Assembly (NCBI GenBank): GCA_948443805.1
Contig: CAOJUB010000001.1
Span: forward strand, 62,001 to 126,000
Origin: an uncultured Clostridia bacterium
GTDB taxonomy: Bacteria > Bacillota > Clostridia > Oscillospirales > UBA644
Length of the DNA stretch: 64,000 bases
Direction: 5' to 3'
Positions 47,830 to 56,951 of the stretch are shown in pieces. Numbering within the stretch: the first letter of the stretch is position 1; each line of letters begins with the position of its first letter. The notes below the pieces were generated by a model. The model did no database searches. It was not told the origin of the DNA and saw only the letters and a program-made list of their open reading frames with translations. The position numbers and the translations under genes are program-made.

Positions 47830-47850
47830 CAGACAAAGGGGGCGTTTTAG

Positions 47851-48918
47851 GTGGCGAAAATTGAAGATGTCGATAAGAATTTTATTATGGACGGAAACGA
47901 TGAGGGGCTGTATTATGTTTCCGGCCTTTCGGAACCGATTCGGATTACCGGCCTTGCCTGGCGGGAGGTGAACGGGAATCTTCACCGGCTCCGCGCCGAT
48001 ATGCTGGCGCATGTCAATAACGGTTTGCGCGAACTGTCTCCGCATACCGCAGGGGTGCAGGCTTCGTTCCGGACCAATTCCAAACGGGTTTCTGTCAAAG
48101 CGCAAAACGGATGGAATTACCGCATGCAGCATATGGCGATCAACGGAAGCTCCGGTATCGATGTTTATCTGGGTTCCGGTACGCGCAAAAAATATTTCAA
48201 GACGGTTTTTGCCGGCGTCGGCGAGGATCATTTCGGCGCGGTGCTTTCTCTGGACGGCCGTGAATATGAACTGACGCTGAACTTTCCTCTTTACTCGGGG
48301 ATTGACGATCTTCAGATCGGCCTGGAACCCGGCGCATCGCTGAAACCTCCGCGACCGCACCGGGTTGAAAAACCGGTTGTTTTTTACGGTTCTTCCATTA
48401 CGCAGGGAGCCTGCGCTTCCCGGCCTGGACTGGCCTATTTCAATGCGCTTTCCCGCTGGCTGGATTTCGCGCCGATGAATTTCGGCTTTTCCGGCAGTGC
48501 GCTGGGGGAAGAATATGTCGCTGCGTTTCTTGCGGAACTGGATATGGCGGCTTTTGTGATGGATTATGACTATAATGCGCCTGACGCGGCGTTTCTGGAA
48601 AATACGCACGAACCGTTTTTCCGGGTGATCCGTCAGGCGAATCCCGATCTTCCGGTGCTTTTTGTTTCCATGCCGAACCGGCCCGGTTCCGATCCGGAAT
48701 GCAGGGCGCGGAAGGAAATTATTTTAAAGACTTACCGCAATGCGCTGGCGCGCGGGGATCGGCGCGTCTGGTTTGTGGACGGCAGCAAACTGTGGGGGCG
48801 GGGCGAACGGGAACGCGAATTCTGCACCGGAGACGGCCTGCATCCCAACGATATGGGCTTTTACGGCATGGCGAAAGGAATTTATCCTACGTTAAAGGAA
48901 ATGCTGAATGTATTATGA
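47851..48918 (+). CDS. SGNH/GDSL-family hydrolase with N-terminal beta domain
   Basis: 355 residues. The C-terminal part is an SGNH hydrolase: FYGSSITQG holds the nucleophile Ser, a Gly and Asn block follows, and GDGLHPNDMGF carries the catalytic Asp and His. The first 160 residues form a beta-rich domain like that before SsfX3-type carbohydrate esterases. There is no signal peptide, so a cytosolic acyl or carbohydrate esterase is expected. GTG 47851 follows AAAGGGGG. Its stop overlaps the hemZ start as ATGA, so it is tied into the rel-hemZ cluster, where such a gene is not usual. Confidence 0.88.
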   Translation: MAKIEDVDKNFIMDGNDEGLYYVSGLSEPIRITGLAWREVNGNLHRLRADMLAHVNNGLRELSPHTAGVQASFRTNSKRVSVKAQNGWNYRMQHMAINGSSGIDVYLGSGTRKKYFKTVFAGVGEDHFGAVLSLDGREYELTLNFPLYSGIDDLQIGLEPGASLKPPRPHRVEKPVVFYGSSITQGACASRPGLAYFNALSRWLDFAPMNFGFSGSALGEEYVAAFLAELDMAAFVMDYDYNAPDAAFLENTHEPFFRVIRQANPDLPVLFVSMPNRPGSDPECRARKEIILKTYRNALARGDRRVWFVDGSKLWGRGEREREFCTGDGLHPNDMGFYGMAKGIYPTLKEMLNVL

Positions 48919-50288
48919 TACTTGAATTTGAAAACTGTGACCTTCGCTATGATGTGCAGAGCGTTTGTCTTCTTTTTTTCCCCAGGGAACCGTTCTCGGA
49001 GGAGCAGGGGAAACGGCTGAAAGTTTCTCTGTTCAGCGACTGCGCAGAAGCACTGTTCCTTTGGAACGGCCGCTCTTTCCGGGAACAGGAGCCTTTTGAC
49101 CCGCAGGAGTTCGATTCGGTCCGGACGGTGGTGAAACGGGCGGTTTATCAAGTGCTTCGGCAGGCAACGGGAAAGGATTCTGCCTGGGGGATCGTTACCG
49201 GGATTCGTCCGGCGAATCTCTATGAGAAGCTTTTTTCCCGTTTCGGGGCGGACGCCCGGCGGATTTTTGAGGAACGCTATTTTGTCAGCCCCGAAAAAAC
49301 AGACCTGTGCGTGTCGGTTTTGCAGGGACGGAAAAAAGCCGTTTCTTTATTGGAAAAAGAGTCGTCCAGTTTGTATATTTCGGTGCCGTTCTGTCCTTCC
49401 CGGTGCCGGTACTGCTCTTTTGTCTCCGCTTCGACCGAACGGGAGGGCAATATTCTTCCGGCTTATATTGATCTGCTCTGTGCTGAGATTGAAGAAAAAA
49501 CGCGGCGTGCCGAACGGGAAATGATGCCGGTCGTTACGGTTTATGTCGGCGGCGGTACCCCGACGGTTTTGGATGAAACGCTTTTAGAGAAACTGCTTCG
49601 GAAGATTCAGGCGTGTGTTCTCCGCCGGTTTTCTGTGCATGAATATACCTTTGAGGCCGGAAGGCCGGATACTTTGACCGAAGCCAAACTTGCGCTTCTT
49701 GCGCGCTATGGCGTAACCCGGCTCAGCGTCAATCCTCAAACACTCAACAACCGGGTTCTTGAAACGATCGGAAGAAAACATACCGCCGAGGACTTTTTCC
49801 GTGCGTATACGCTGGCCGAAACGTATCCGTTTGTTTTGAATACCGATCTGATCGCCGGGCTTCAGGATGATACCTTTGCCAGTTTTCAGCGCACGGTCGA
49901 CGGCCTGACCGCGCTTTCTCCGGGGAATATTACCATGCATACGCTCTATTTGAAAAGAGCCGCCGATATCGGCGCTGCGGAGATCGGCCGGAAGATTGCC
50001 GAAGGCACACAGGCTTCCCGGATGGTGGAGTATGCGGAAAAAACGCTTCCGGAGAAGGGGTATTTCCCATACTACCTGTACCGGCAGAAAAATACGCTTG
50101 AAAATCTGGAAAACGTCGGGTATGCAAGAGAAGGCGAAGAATGCCGGTATAATATCTATATGATGGACGATCTGCAGCAGGTTTACGGCGCCGGAGCGGG
50201 CGCGGTAACAAAAATTCTTCTGCCCGGCGGCGTCCGGAGAGAATGTAATACCAAATTTGCATATAATTATGTGAAAGACCGGAGTTGA
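48915..50288 (+). CDS. hemZ: HemZ, radical SAM coproporphyrinogen dehydrogenase-like protein
   Basis: 457 residues. About 165 N-terminal residues typical of HemZ precede a radical SAM core with the cluster motif CPSRCRYCSF, then YVGGGTPTVL, the RLSVNPQTLNNRVL segment and TDLIAGLQDD. It belongs to the HemN-like group; true coproporphyrinogen oxidase activity is not certain, since related proteins include heme chaperones. The ORF-track start at 48699 lies inside the SGNH gene; ATG 48915 overlaps that gene's stop. Confidence 0.92.
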   Translation: MILEFENCDLRYDVQSVCLLFFPREPFSEEQGKRLKVSLFSDCAEALFLWNGRSFREQEPFDPQEFDSVRTVVKRAVYQVLRQATGKDSAWGIVTGIRPANLYEKLFSRFGADARRIFEERYFVSPEKTDLCVSVLQGRKKAVSLLEKESSSLYISVPFCPSRCRYCSFVSASTEREGNILPAYIDLLCAEIEEKTRRAEREMMPVVTVYVGGGTPTVLDETLLEKLLRKIQACVLRRFSVHEYTFEAGRPDTLTEAKLALLARYGVTRLSVNPQTLNNRVLETIGRKHTAEDFFRAYTLAETYPFVLNTDLIAGLQDDTFASFQRTVDGLTALSPGNITMHTLYLKRAADIGAAEIGRKIAEGTQASRMVEYAEKTLPEKGYFPYYLYRQKNTLENLENVGYAREGEECRYNIYMMDDLQQVYGAGAGAVTKILLPGGVRRECNTKFAYNYVKDRS

Positions 50289-50407
50289 CCGGCACGGCAA
50301 AAAGCGGGATTCCCGCGTGAAACAATCGTTTTTAATCCGATAAAAAGGATCCTGTTTGAACAATGGATGCGGTATTGTTTTTTGAACTTCACAGGAGGGA
50401 GATTTTT

Positions 50408-51034
50408 ATGGCTGGGAATGGCGAGCCTTTTTGGGAAAAAGCGTACCGGGAGGAAAATGCGGTTGCTTTTTCTTCTGAACCGAACCGGACGATTAAGGAA
50501 TTTGAATATTTGTTGAAAAAACCGTCGAGAATCCTTGATGTCGGCTGCGGCGAAGGACAAAATGCGTTCTATTTGGCGCAGCAGGGGTACGGTGAAGTGG
50601 ATGCCTTTGACCGGAGCATATCTGCGATAGAAAAGTGTAAAAAGCGCAGTCTGGCGACCAACACAAAGATTCATGCTTTTGTTGCCGATCTGAAAAATTA
50701 TCAGTGGAGACAGAGTTATGACTGGATCCTTTCTTTCGGAACCTTTCATTTTGTGGAAAAAACAGATTGGAAGTCTTTTATCCTTCAGGCCAAGACGCAC
50801 ACGAATCAAGGCGGAATTCATATTGTTCAGATATTTACCGATGCGCTGCCTGCGCCGGAGGATATTTCACCTTTTTCCATTGGTTTGGCAAAAGACGGAG
50901 AAATCCGGGAGCTTTACCGGGATTGGGAGATTCTGCAATTTCAGTCGTATCTCTTCGAGGAGGAACATCCTGGCATTCCGCGGCATACGCATGCTTCGAA
51001 TAAAATTGTCGCCAGAAAAACAGACTGTGTTTGA
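50408..51034 (+). CDS. TehB-like SAM-dependent methyltransferase
   Basis: 208 residues, class I methyltransferase. Motif I is ILDVGCGEGQNAFYLAQQG, with DAFDRSISAIEKC after it. The opening FWEKAYREENAVAF and a late HTHASNKIVARK resemble tellurite-resistance protein TehB, but the substrate is not fixed by this. ATG 50408, seven bases after AGGAGGGAG, is chosen over the track start at 50363. It stands alone. Confidence 0.88.
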   Translation: MAGNGEPFWEKAYREENAVAFSSEPNRTIKEFEYLLKKPSRILDVGCGEGQNAFYLAQQGYGEVDAFDRSISAIEKCKKRSLATNTKIHAFVADLKNYQWRQSYDWILSFGTFHFVEKTDWKSFILQAKTHTNQGGIHIVQIFTDALPAPEDISPFSIGLAKDGEIRELYRDWEILQFQSYLFEEEHPGIPRHTHASNKIVARKTDCV

Positions 51035-51147
51035 CGATGAATGCCTGCTGCATGGCGGCGGGGGTGCGGTTTGTGTTTTTGTGGAAAATGTCCGGTTTGC
51101 AGGTTTTGATTTTTCAGAGAATTTAATGCAGGAAGGGAATTTCATGT

Positions 51148-52074
51148 ATGTCCATTAAAAATAAAAATAATGAATATATGCTGGATATCATCAACCGGTC
51201 GGTGACCGTATGTCGGGATATCCTGATTGAAAACGCCGAGGAAATCTATCATGCGCAGCTGGTTCACGCGGCGCTTTCCGGCGGCGAAAAAAGCATTTTT
51301 CTTGTTGCCGGGCCATCGGCTTCCGGAAAAACAACGACGGCAAACAAACTCAAATATGAACTTTCCCGTATGTGCCGGGATTCGGTTGTTTTTTCCATGG
51401 ATAATTTTTATAAAGACCGGGATCGGATGCCTGTCGTTGACGGGAAAGCCAACCCCGAAGTGGTGGAAGCGCTGGAGGTGGATCTTCTTGCCGAAAAGAT
51501 GAGGCAGATTGTACGGGAAGGCCGGGCCAGACTTCCGGTATATGATTTTTTGACCGGAACTCGGACAGATGATGCGGAAGAGGTGTCGGTCGGGAAGAAC
51601 GGCGTTTTGATTATCGAGGGAATTCATGCGCTCAACCCCGTTGTTTACCGCGGTGTGGATCCGCTTCTTCTCCATCGGATCTATGTCAGCCCGCACAGCG
51701 GTTTTGCCGTTCCGGGGAAAACGGTACTGACAAAACGGGAACTGCGCTTTATCCGCCGTTTGGTCCGGGATTCCTGGGCGCGCGGCAGCAGCGCCGAAAA
51801 TACTTTCCGCATGTGGCGCGAGGTTTGCCGCTGTGAAGACCGGTATATCCGTCCGCTGGCTTCGGAGGCCGATATTACGATCGATACCACGCATGCTTAC
51901 GAGCCGGCGGTATTGAAAGCGCAGGCTGTATCTCTTCTTTCTACGATTTCGCCGCAAAGTCCGTATTTCTGCGACGCCCGCGCGCTTCTTTCGGCGCTCT
52001 CGGAGGTCGTTCCGGCTGATCCCGGCGTGATTCCGGCAACTTCGCTGCTCCGGGAGTTTGTTTCCGTCGGCTGA
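51148..52074 (+). CDS. uridine kinase / phosphoribulokinase-family nucleoside kinase
   Basis: 308-residue P-loop kinase with Walker [12 protein letters not shown] near 55 and the family's [13 protein letters not shown], then VYDFLTGTR and [10 protein letters not shown] segments. Related clostridial proteins are annotated as nucleoside kinases; uridine or cytidine is the probable substrate. The usual N-terminal TGS/threonyl-synthetase-like part of the larger relatives is absent. ATG 51148 follows GGAAGGG. Confidence 0.88.
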   Translation: MSIKNKNNEYMLDIINRSVTVCRDILIENAEEIYHAQLVHAALSGGEKSIFLVAGPSASGKTTTANKLKYELSRMCRDSVVFSMDNFYKDRDRMPVVDGKANPEVVEALEVDLLAEKMRQIVREGRARLPVYDFLTGTRTDDAEEVSVGKNGVLIIEGIHALNPVVYRGVDPLLLHRIYVSPHSGFAVPGKTVLTKRELRFIRRLVRDSWARGSSAENTFRMWREVCRCEDRYIRPLASEADITIDTTHAYEPAVLKAQAVSLLSTISPQSPYFCDARALLSALSEVVPADPGVIPATSLLREFVSVG

Positions 52075-52121
52075 TTTGGGGGATTATACAAAAAGTTCAC
52101 TTTCTTTTTTTCGGAAACCTA

Positions 52122-52150
52122 TTGACATTTCAGGAAAATTGCGATATAAT
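52122..52150 (+). promoter_or_regulatory. consensus promoter of rpsU
   Basis: TTGACA and TATAAT with a 17-base spacer, both perfect. Confidence 0.92.
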
Positions 52151-52161
52151 AAATGCAAGAT

Positions 52162-52194
52162 ACTATATTGGGGAGTTTGCTTCGCCCATATAGT
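52162..52194 (+). other. hairpin in rpsU leader
   Basis: ACTATAT followed by TGGG pairs with CCC and ATATAGT across a loop of about a dozen bases. It would sit near the 5' end of the rpsU mRNA, well before the ribosome binding site GGAGGGAGG. Its role is unknown. Confidence 0.5.
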
Positions 52195-52240
52195 TCCGGC
52201 CTGTGAAAGGTCACTGACGATGGAGGGAGGGAAGCATGGT

Positions 52241-52417
52241 ATGGCAGAAATAAAGATCAAAGAGAACGAATCTCTGGACAATGCGCTCCGTCGTTTTAAG
52301 AGGCAGTGTGCCAAAGCTGGAGTACTTTCTGAATTGAGAAAGAGAGAGCATTACGAAAAGCCTTCGGTCAGAAGAAAGAAAAAGTCTGAGGCCGCAAGAA
52401 AGCGTAAATACAAATAA
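52241..52417 (+). CDS. rpsU: ribosomal protein S21
   Basis: 58-residue basic protein of the small subunit, needed for initiation on many mRNAs. The opening [20 protein letters not shown] and the Arg/Lys-rich tail ([16 protein letters not shown]) are typical. The track start at 52058 is far too early; ATG 52241 follows GGAGGGAGG. It is a single-gene unit with its own promoter and terminator; yqeY, often next to it in Firmicutes, is not here. Confidence 0.97.
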   Translation: MAEIKIKENESLDNALRRFKRQCAKAGVLSELRKREHYEKPSVRRKKKSEAARKRKYK

Positions 52418-52429
52418 AATATTGTCCGG

Positions 52430-52464
52430 AAAGCTGTACCTCGTAATGGGTACAGCTTTTCTTG
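52430..52464 (+). terminator. intrinsic terminator of rpsU
   Basis: AAAGCTGTACC-TCGTAATG-GGTACAGCTTT followed by TCTTG. Confidence 0.85.
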
Positions 52465-52581
52465 AAATTATTGTTTCCTTCGCATTCCGCCGGGGGAAGC
52501 GGCCGGCGAAGGATGACGCTGTTTTTGGTCAGACCGTTTATCGGGATGATTTTTGTATGAATGGAGAAAGAGGGCTGTTTT

Positions 52582-53058
52582 ATGCCGAGAAAATTTCTTC
52601 CCGACGATACGCTGCGGGATTTTACCTGCGTTGATGCCGAGTATATCCGGAAACACCGTATCCGCGGGATTTTAACCGATCTGGATGATACGCTGGCAGA
52701 ACATAACAGGCCGCAGCCGCACCCTGCTTTTGAAACGTGGCTTTCGGAGATGAAGCGGCTTGGTGTGCGGCTCTGCATTCTTTCCAATAACGGAACGAAC
52801 CGCACGAAAGCGTTTGCCGAACGGCACGGAATCGCGTATATTCCGAACGCTTATAAACCCCGCGCCTATTATTATAAAAAAGCAGCGGGGGTTCTGAATC
52901 TTTCTGTGCAGGAATGTATTTTTCTCGGGGATCAGCTGTTTACCGATATCCGCGGCGCAAAAAAAAGCGGTGTTTTTGCGGTGAAGGTGCAGCCTTTGGG
53001 AAACCGCTCGAATTTTTTTATTCGTATCAAACGAAGACTGGAGGATTTTTATGGTTAA
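52582..53058 (+). CDS. YqeG-family HAD phosphatase
   Basis: 158 residues, HAD type IIIA. Motif I is TDLDDTLAEHN near 35, motif II is LCILSNNGTN, and motif III/IV is FLGDQLFTDIRGAKKSG. B. subtilis YqeG belongs to the same group, and its relatives include phosphatidylglycerophosphate phosphatases; the substrate is unproven. ATG 52582, after GAGGG, is chosen over 52561. It overlaps nfo by eight bases and heads a three-gene operon. Confidence 0.9.
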   Translation: MPRKFLPDDTLRDFTCVDAEYIRKHRIRGILTDLDDTLAEHNRPQPHPAFETWLSEMKRLGVRLCILSNNGTNRTKAFAERHGIAYIPNAYKPRAYYYKKAAGVLNLSVQECIFLGDQLFTDIRGAKKSGVFAVKVQPLGNRSNFFIRIKRRLEDFYG

Positions 53059-53917
53059 GTTCGGCCCTGCGGGGACTTCCGATCATATGAAAGCGCTTGG
53101 CGCGAAAAAAAGCCTTTTTGTTCCGAAAATTTTACATGAAATGGGGCTTGACGCCTTTGAATATCAGTGCGGAAACGGCGTTGTGATTTCTCTTCCCGCT
53201 GCGGAGGCGTTGGGCGAAGAATGTAAAACGTGGGGAGTTGCGCCTTCGGTTCATGCGCCGTATTATATTTCCATGTCTTCGGTGGAAGAGGAAAAACGGC
53301 AGAACAGTGTGGATTATATCCTGAAAACAGCGCGTGTTGCCAAGGCGATGGGCGCTGAGCGGATCGTTGTCCATACCGGTTCCTGTGCAAAACTTTCAAG
53401 AGAAGAAGCCATGGTTTTCGCCGCCGATACCCTTAAAAAAGCCCTTGCCGCTTTGGACGAGGAAAATCTGGGTTCGGTTTGTATCTGCCCGGAAACCATG
53501 GGAAAGATCAATCAGCTTGGTACTTTGGAAGAGGTTCTGGAACTCTGTAAAATAGATGAACGGTTGATTCCCTGCATTGATTTCGGGCATTTGAATGCCC
53601 GAACATTCGGTTCGATCCGGACAAAAGAAGATTATGCCGCAATTTTGGACGCGGTAAAAAACGAATTGGGCGAAACCCGCGCGGCGAATTTCCACAGCCA
53701 TTTTTCCAAGATTGAATATACTGCCGGCGGAGAAAAGCGTCACCTGACGTTTGAAGACACCGTTTTCGGCCCTGATTTTGAACCGCTGGCGGAATTGATC
53801 GCGGAACGGAACCTGTCGCCCCGGTTCATTTGCGAATCGTCAGGTACGATGGATACCGACGCGCTTTTGATGAAACAGTGTTATCTCGCCAAATGCGGAG
53901 GAAGAAAGCATGATTGA
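53051..53917 (+). CDS. nfo: endonuclease IV-family AP endonuclease
   Basis: 288-residue TIM barrel with three-zinc-site segments: PSVHAPYYISM, IVVHTGSC, CICPETMGKINQLG, PCIDFGHLNAR, HSHFSK. It cuts DNA at abasic sites during base excision repair. The sequence lies towards the divergent end of the family (GMKINQLG-type glutamate segment kept). It overlaps both neighbours by eight bases each. Confidence 0.9.
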   Translation: MVKFGPAGTSDHMKALGAKKSLFVPKILHEMGLDAFEYQCGNGVVISLPAAEALGEECKTWGVAPSVHAPYYISMSSVEEEKRQNSVDYILKTARVAKAMGAERIVVHTGSCAKLSREEAMVFAADTLKKALAALDEENLGSVCICPETMGKINQLGTLEEVLELCKIDERLIPCIDFGHLNARTFGSIRTKEDYAAILDAVKNELGETRAANFHSHFSKIEYTAGGEKRHLTFEDTVFGPDFEPLAELIAERNLSPRFICESSGTMDTDALLMKQCYLAKCGGRKHD

Positions 53918-54977
53918 TCGTTTGCAGCCGCTGCTGAAACCCGGCCAGTGCGCGGCGGTCTTTTCACCGGAAAACCGCCGGTATTATACCGGAATGAATA
54001 CTTCGAACGGGCTTCTTTTGGCAACAGCGGAGCAGGCGGTGTTTTTCACCGATTTCCGTTATATTACGGCGGCGAAAGAAAAAATAGAACCGGAAATCCC
54101 GGTTCGGCTCTTTGAGGGAAGTGCAGCAAGAACGCTTTCCGGATTTCTTGCCGAAACCGGCTGCAGAGAAGTTCTTTATGAAGAGGATTTTTTACCTGCC
54201 GGAAGGTGGGAAGCTCTGCAAAAAGAAGCACCGGGCATTTCCTTTACGCATGGCGCCGCGTTGATTTTTTCACCGAGACGGATAAAAACGCCGGAGGAAC
54301 TCGCCGCTGTCCGCCGCGCGCAGAAGATTGCCGATGAGGCTTTTCTTTCGGTCTGCGATTATATCGCTGCGGAAAAGAACAACGGGCTTACCGAAAAACA
54401 GATTGCTTTTTTTCTGGAATTTGAAATGCGGAAAAATGGTTCTGGGCGCATGCCGTTTTCCGTCATTGCCGCTTCCGGAAAAAATTCGGCCTGTCCGCAT
54501 GCCGAACCTTCCGACCGGGAAATCCGGGAAGGGGATTTTATAACCATGGATTTCGGCGCGACTTTTGACGATTATTGCAGCGATATGACCCGCACGGTGG
54601 CGGTCGGTCATGCAAGTGAAAAACAGCGAGAGGTCTATGAAGTTGTCCGGGCGGCGCAGCAGGCGGCGCTGGATCGGATCAAAGCCGGGATGACCGGCCG
54701 GGAAGTCGATGCGATTTCCCGGGAAAAAATTGCCGAAGCCGGGTACGGAGAATTCTTTGGGCATGCGCTGGGGCACAGCGTCGGTTTGTTCATTCACGAA
54801 CCGCCGTCCTTTTCTCCGAATTGCCAGGAGCCGATTCTGGAAAATACGGTTATTTCGGTTGAACCGGGCATTTATCTTCCGGGAGAATTCGGGGTTCGGA
54901 TTGAGGATTTAGTCGTAGTGAAACAGGACGGCGTTGAAAACCTGACCCGCTCGGCAAAGAGCCTTTTGCTTCTGTAA
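53910..54977 (+). CDS. M24 aminopeptidase P-family peptidase (Xaa-Pro type)
   Basis: 355 residues: an N-terminal creatinase-like domain (1-125), then the pita-bread catalytic domain. Metal ligands are in MDFGATFDDYCSDMTRT, GHALGHSVGLFIHE, VEPGIYLPG and VRIEDL. It removes or splits Xaa-Pro units from small peptides in the cytosol. In many Firmicutes this gene precedes efp; here a MATE gene follows. It is coupled to nfo by an eight-base overlap. Confidence 0.94.
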   Translation: MIDRLQPLLKPGQCAAVFSPENRRYYTGMNTSNGLLLATAEQAVFFTDFRYITAAKEKIEPEIPVRLFEGSAARTLSGFLAETGCREVLYEEDFLPAGRWEALQKEAPGISFTHGAALIFSPRRIKTPEELAAVRRAQKIADEAFLSVCDYIAAEKNNGLTEKQIAFFLEFEMRKNGSGRMPFSVIAASGKNSACPHAEPSDREIREGDFITMDFGATFDDYCSDMTRTVAVGHASEKQREVYEVVRAAQQAALDRIKAGMTGREVDAISREKIAEAGYGEFFGHALGHSVGLFIHEPPSFSPNCQEPILENTVISVEPGIYLPGEFGVRIEDLVVVKQDGVENLTRSAKSLLLL

Positions 54978-55040
54978 AGTGGATTTTTATGAAAAAGAAT
55001 ATCCTCCGGCCGGAATGGCTGCCGGAGTGGAATAGGGTGT

Positions 55041-56408
55041 ATGATGAAACAAACAATGTCATTGCCGGGTGAGCGCCGCGCTTTCTACCGGTCTGTTTTT
55101 GCGCTTGTTTTGCCGATGGCGCTGCAGAATTTGATTAATGTCGCCGTGCAAGCGGCCGATGTCATGATGCTGGGTCGGGTCGGGGAAAAGGTTTTGTCCG
55201 GCGCTTCTCTTGCCGGGCAGGTTGCTTTTATTATGAATCTCGGTTTTTTCGGCATTACATCCGGCGCGGCTGTTTTGGCTTCGCAGTATTGGGGCAAGGG
55301 GGAAAAACAGACGATCGGTAAAATCCTTGGGATTGCGCTGCGACTGTCGCTGCTTATTGCGCTTTTGTTTACGGCCGTTGCCTTTTTCTTTCCTTCCTTT
55401 TGCCTGTCTTTGTTTACAAATGATCCGGAAGTTATTGCGGAAGGTGCGAAATATCTGAAAATTCTTTCTCTTTCGTTTTTGCTTTCAGCGGTATCCATGA
55501 CATATCTGAACGTGATCCGGAGTCTGGAAAAAGTCATTGTTTCTACCGTTGTTTATTCTGTTTCTCTGGTCTGCAATATTCTGCTGAACGCCGTTTTGAT
55601 CTTTGGTCTTTGCGGTTTTCCCGCTATGGGGATTCAGGGCGCGGCGGTCGCCACTTTGACCGCTCGGGTTGTTGAAGTCGTGATTGTCTTCTTCTATGCC
55701 GGAAGTAGGCGTTCACCGCTGAAGCTTTCGCTGAAACAGATTTTTGTCCGGGATAAGCTTCTTTTTGCTGATTTTATGCGGTATTCTTCACCGGTTATTA
55801 TTAATGAACTTGCCTGGGGCGGCGGAACTTCCATGACCGCCGTCATCATCGGACATCTGGGAAGCGCCGTTGTCGCCGCTAATTCGGTGACGCAGGTAAC
55901 TCGGCAGCTGGCTATGGTTGTCGGGCTGGGGCTTGCAAACGCCGCCGCGGTAATGATCGGAAAAGCGATTGGCGGAAACGATGAGGAAAAAGCATTTCTG
56001 TATGGTAAACGGTTTATGCGCCTTGCCGTTATTTTCGGCCTTTGTTCCGCGCTTGTCATTCTTCCTTGTATTCCGGTTATGCTGCATTTTATGGCGCTCA
56101 GCGAGGAATCCCGGACCTACCTGATTGTGATGATGCTGATGATGACCTGCTTTGTCTTTCTCCAGAATATCAATTCCACTGTGATTGTCGGCATCTGCCG
56201 GGCAGGCGGAGATACGAAATTTGGTCTGCTTGCCGATGTCGGTTCCATGTGGTTTTTCTCGATCATTCTGGGGGCTGTCAGCGCCTTTGTTTTTCATTGG
56301 AGCGTCCCCGTTGTCTATATGTTCCTTCTCAGCGATGAAGTGCTCAAGCTGCCGCTGGTTGTCTGGCGCTATAAAAGCAGGAAATGGCTGAAAAACGTAA
56401 CCCGGTAA
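55041..56408 (+). CDS. MATE-family efflux transporter (second of two)
   Basis: 455-residue twelve-helix transporter. The family opening is VLPMALQNLINVAVQAADVMMLG, and VLASQYWGKGEKQTIGKI marks the first bundle. It differs clearly from the MATE protein at 31868. The two ATGs at 55041 and 55044 are alternatives. The ribosome binding site is weak (TAGGGTG), and a possible 27-codon leader ORF (54990-55073) overlaps the start, which might couple translation. Confidence 0.92.
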   Translation: MMKQTMSLPGERRAFYRSVFALVLPMALQNLINVAVQAADVMMLGRVGEKVLSGASLAGQVAFIMNLGFFGITSGAAVLASQYWGKGEKQTIGKILGIALRLSLLIALLFTAVAFFFPSFCLSLFTNDPEVIAEGAKYLKILSLSFLLSAVSMTYLNVIRSLEKVIVSTVVYSVSLVCNILLNAVLIFGLCGFPAMGIQGAAVATLTARVVEVVIVFFYAGSRRSPLKLSLKQIFVRDKLLFADFMRYSSPVIINELAWGGGTSMTAVIIGHLGSAVVAANSVTQVTRQLAMVVGLGLANAAAVMIGKAIGGNDEEKAFLYGKRFMRLAVIFGLCSALVILPCIPVMLHFMALSEESRTYLIVMMLMMTCFVFLQNINSTVIVGICRAGGDTKFGLLADVGSMWFFSIILGAVSAFVFHWSVPVVYMFLLSDEVLKLPLVVWRYKSRKWLKNVTR

Positions 56409-56414
56409 AAAAAG

Positions 56415-56446
56415 AAAAGGAATAGGCGTTTCCGCTTATTCCTTTT
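56415..56446. terminator. bidirectional intrinsic terminator between MATE and Dabb genes
   Basis: AAAAGGAATAGGCG-TTTC-CGCTTATTCCTTTT, a stem of 14 pairs with one G-T pair, flanked by A-rich and T-rich sequence. Confidence 0.85.
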
Positions 56447-56467
56447 CCGGCTATTTTTCTTTTTCCG

Positions 56468-56752
56468 TTATTCAAAATCCACGGATACCGATTTTTCAAC
56501 CACGCTGTGCACATATTCGGCAACGTTTCTGTGGAAAGGATAGTCTTTGTAGTCGAAGAAATCCTGTTTGGAATCGAATTTGACATACAGGCTGACGTCG
56601 AAGGAGCGGTCAAGGCCGAGGCCGTCGGTTCCGGATTCGAGGCTTCTGATCTGCGGTACGTTTCCGACCATCGACTGAAACTTTTCCTGCAGCGCTTTTT
56701 TATTTTCTTCCGATGGATTTTTGAGTTTGTAAAGTACAATATGGGTAAACAT
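56468..56752 (-). CDS. Dabb-domain (stress-responsive A/B barrel) protein
   Basis: 94 residues forming a ferredoxin-like dimeric barrel. The opening FTHIVLYKLKNPSEENK and the late YKDYPFHRNVAEYVHSVV segment fit the Dabb family. The family includes plant stress proteins and a few enzymes; for bacterial members the function is mostly unknown. It is expressed from its own promoter on the minus strand, with AAAGGAAAG before the ATG. Confidence 0.9.
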   Translation of the reverse strand: MFTHIVLYKLKNPSEENKKALQEKFQSMVGNVPQIRSLESGTDGLGLDRSFDVSLYVKFDSKQDFFDYKDYPFHRNVAEYVHSVVEKSVSVDFE

Positions 56753-56790
56753 CGTTACTTTCCTTTCTTCTGGTATGGCATTTTTCTTTT

Positions 56791-56819
56791 ATTATAAATG
56801 ATTTTTTCGGTGAAAGCAA
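56791..56819 (-). promoter_or_regulatory. promoter of the Dabb gene
   Basis: On the minus strand TTGCTT and TATAAT are separated by 17 bases. Confidence 0.65.
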
Positions 56820-56951
56820 GGGCGCCGGTAAAAAATTCGGGAAAATTTTACGATGAAAAACCGGTTGTTGCAGTTCTTGGATACAGAAAAGACGGATGCC
56901 GGCAAAAAACAGGAAAAACAAATCAATGCGGAATGAAAGGCTTGGAAACGG

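Noticed and set aside
51035-51147. Gene remnant between the TehB-like and kinase genes
   Set aside because: A short open stretch continues in one frame, but it has no start, no ribosome binding site and no recognisable motif.
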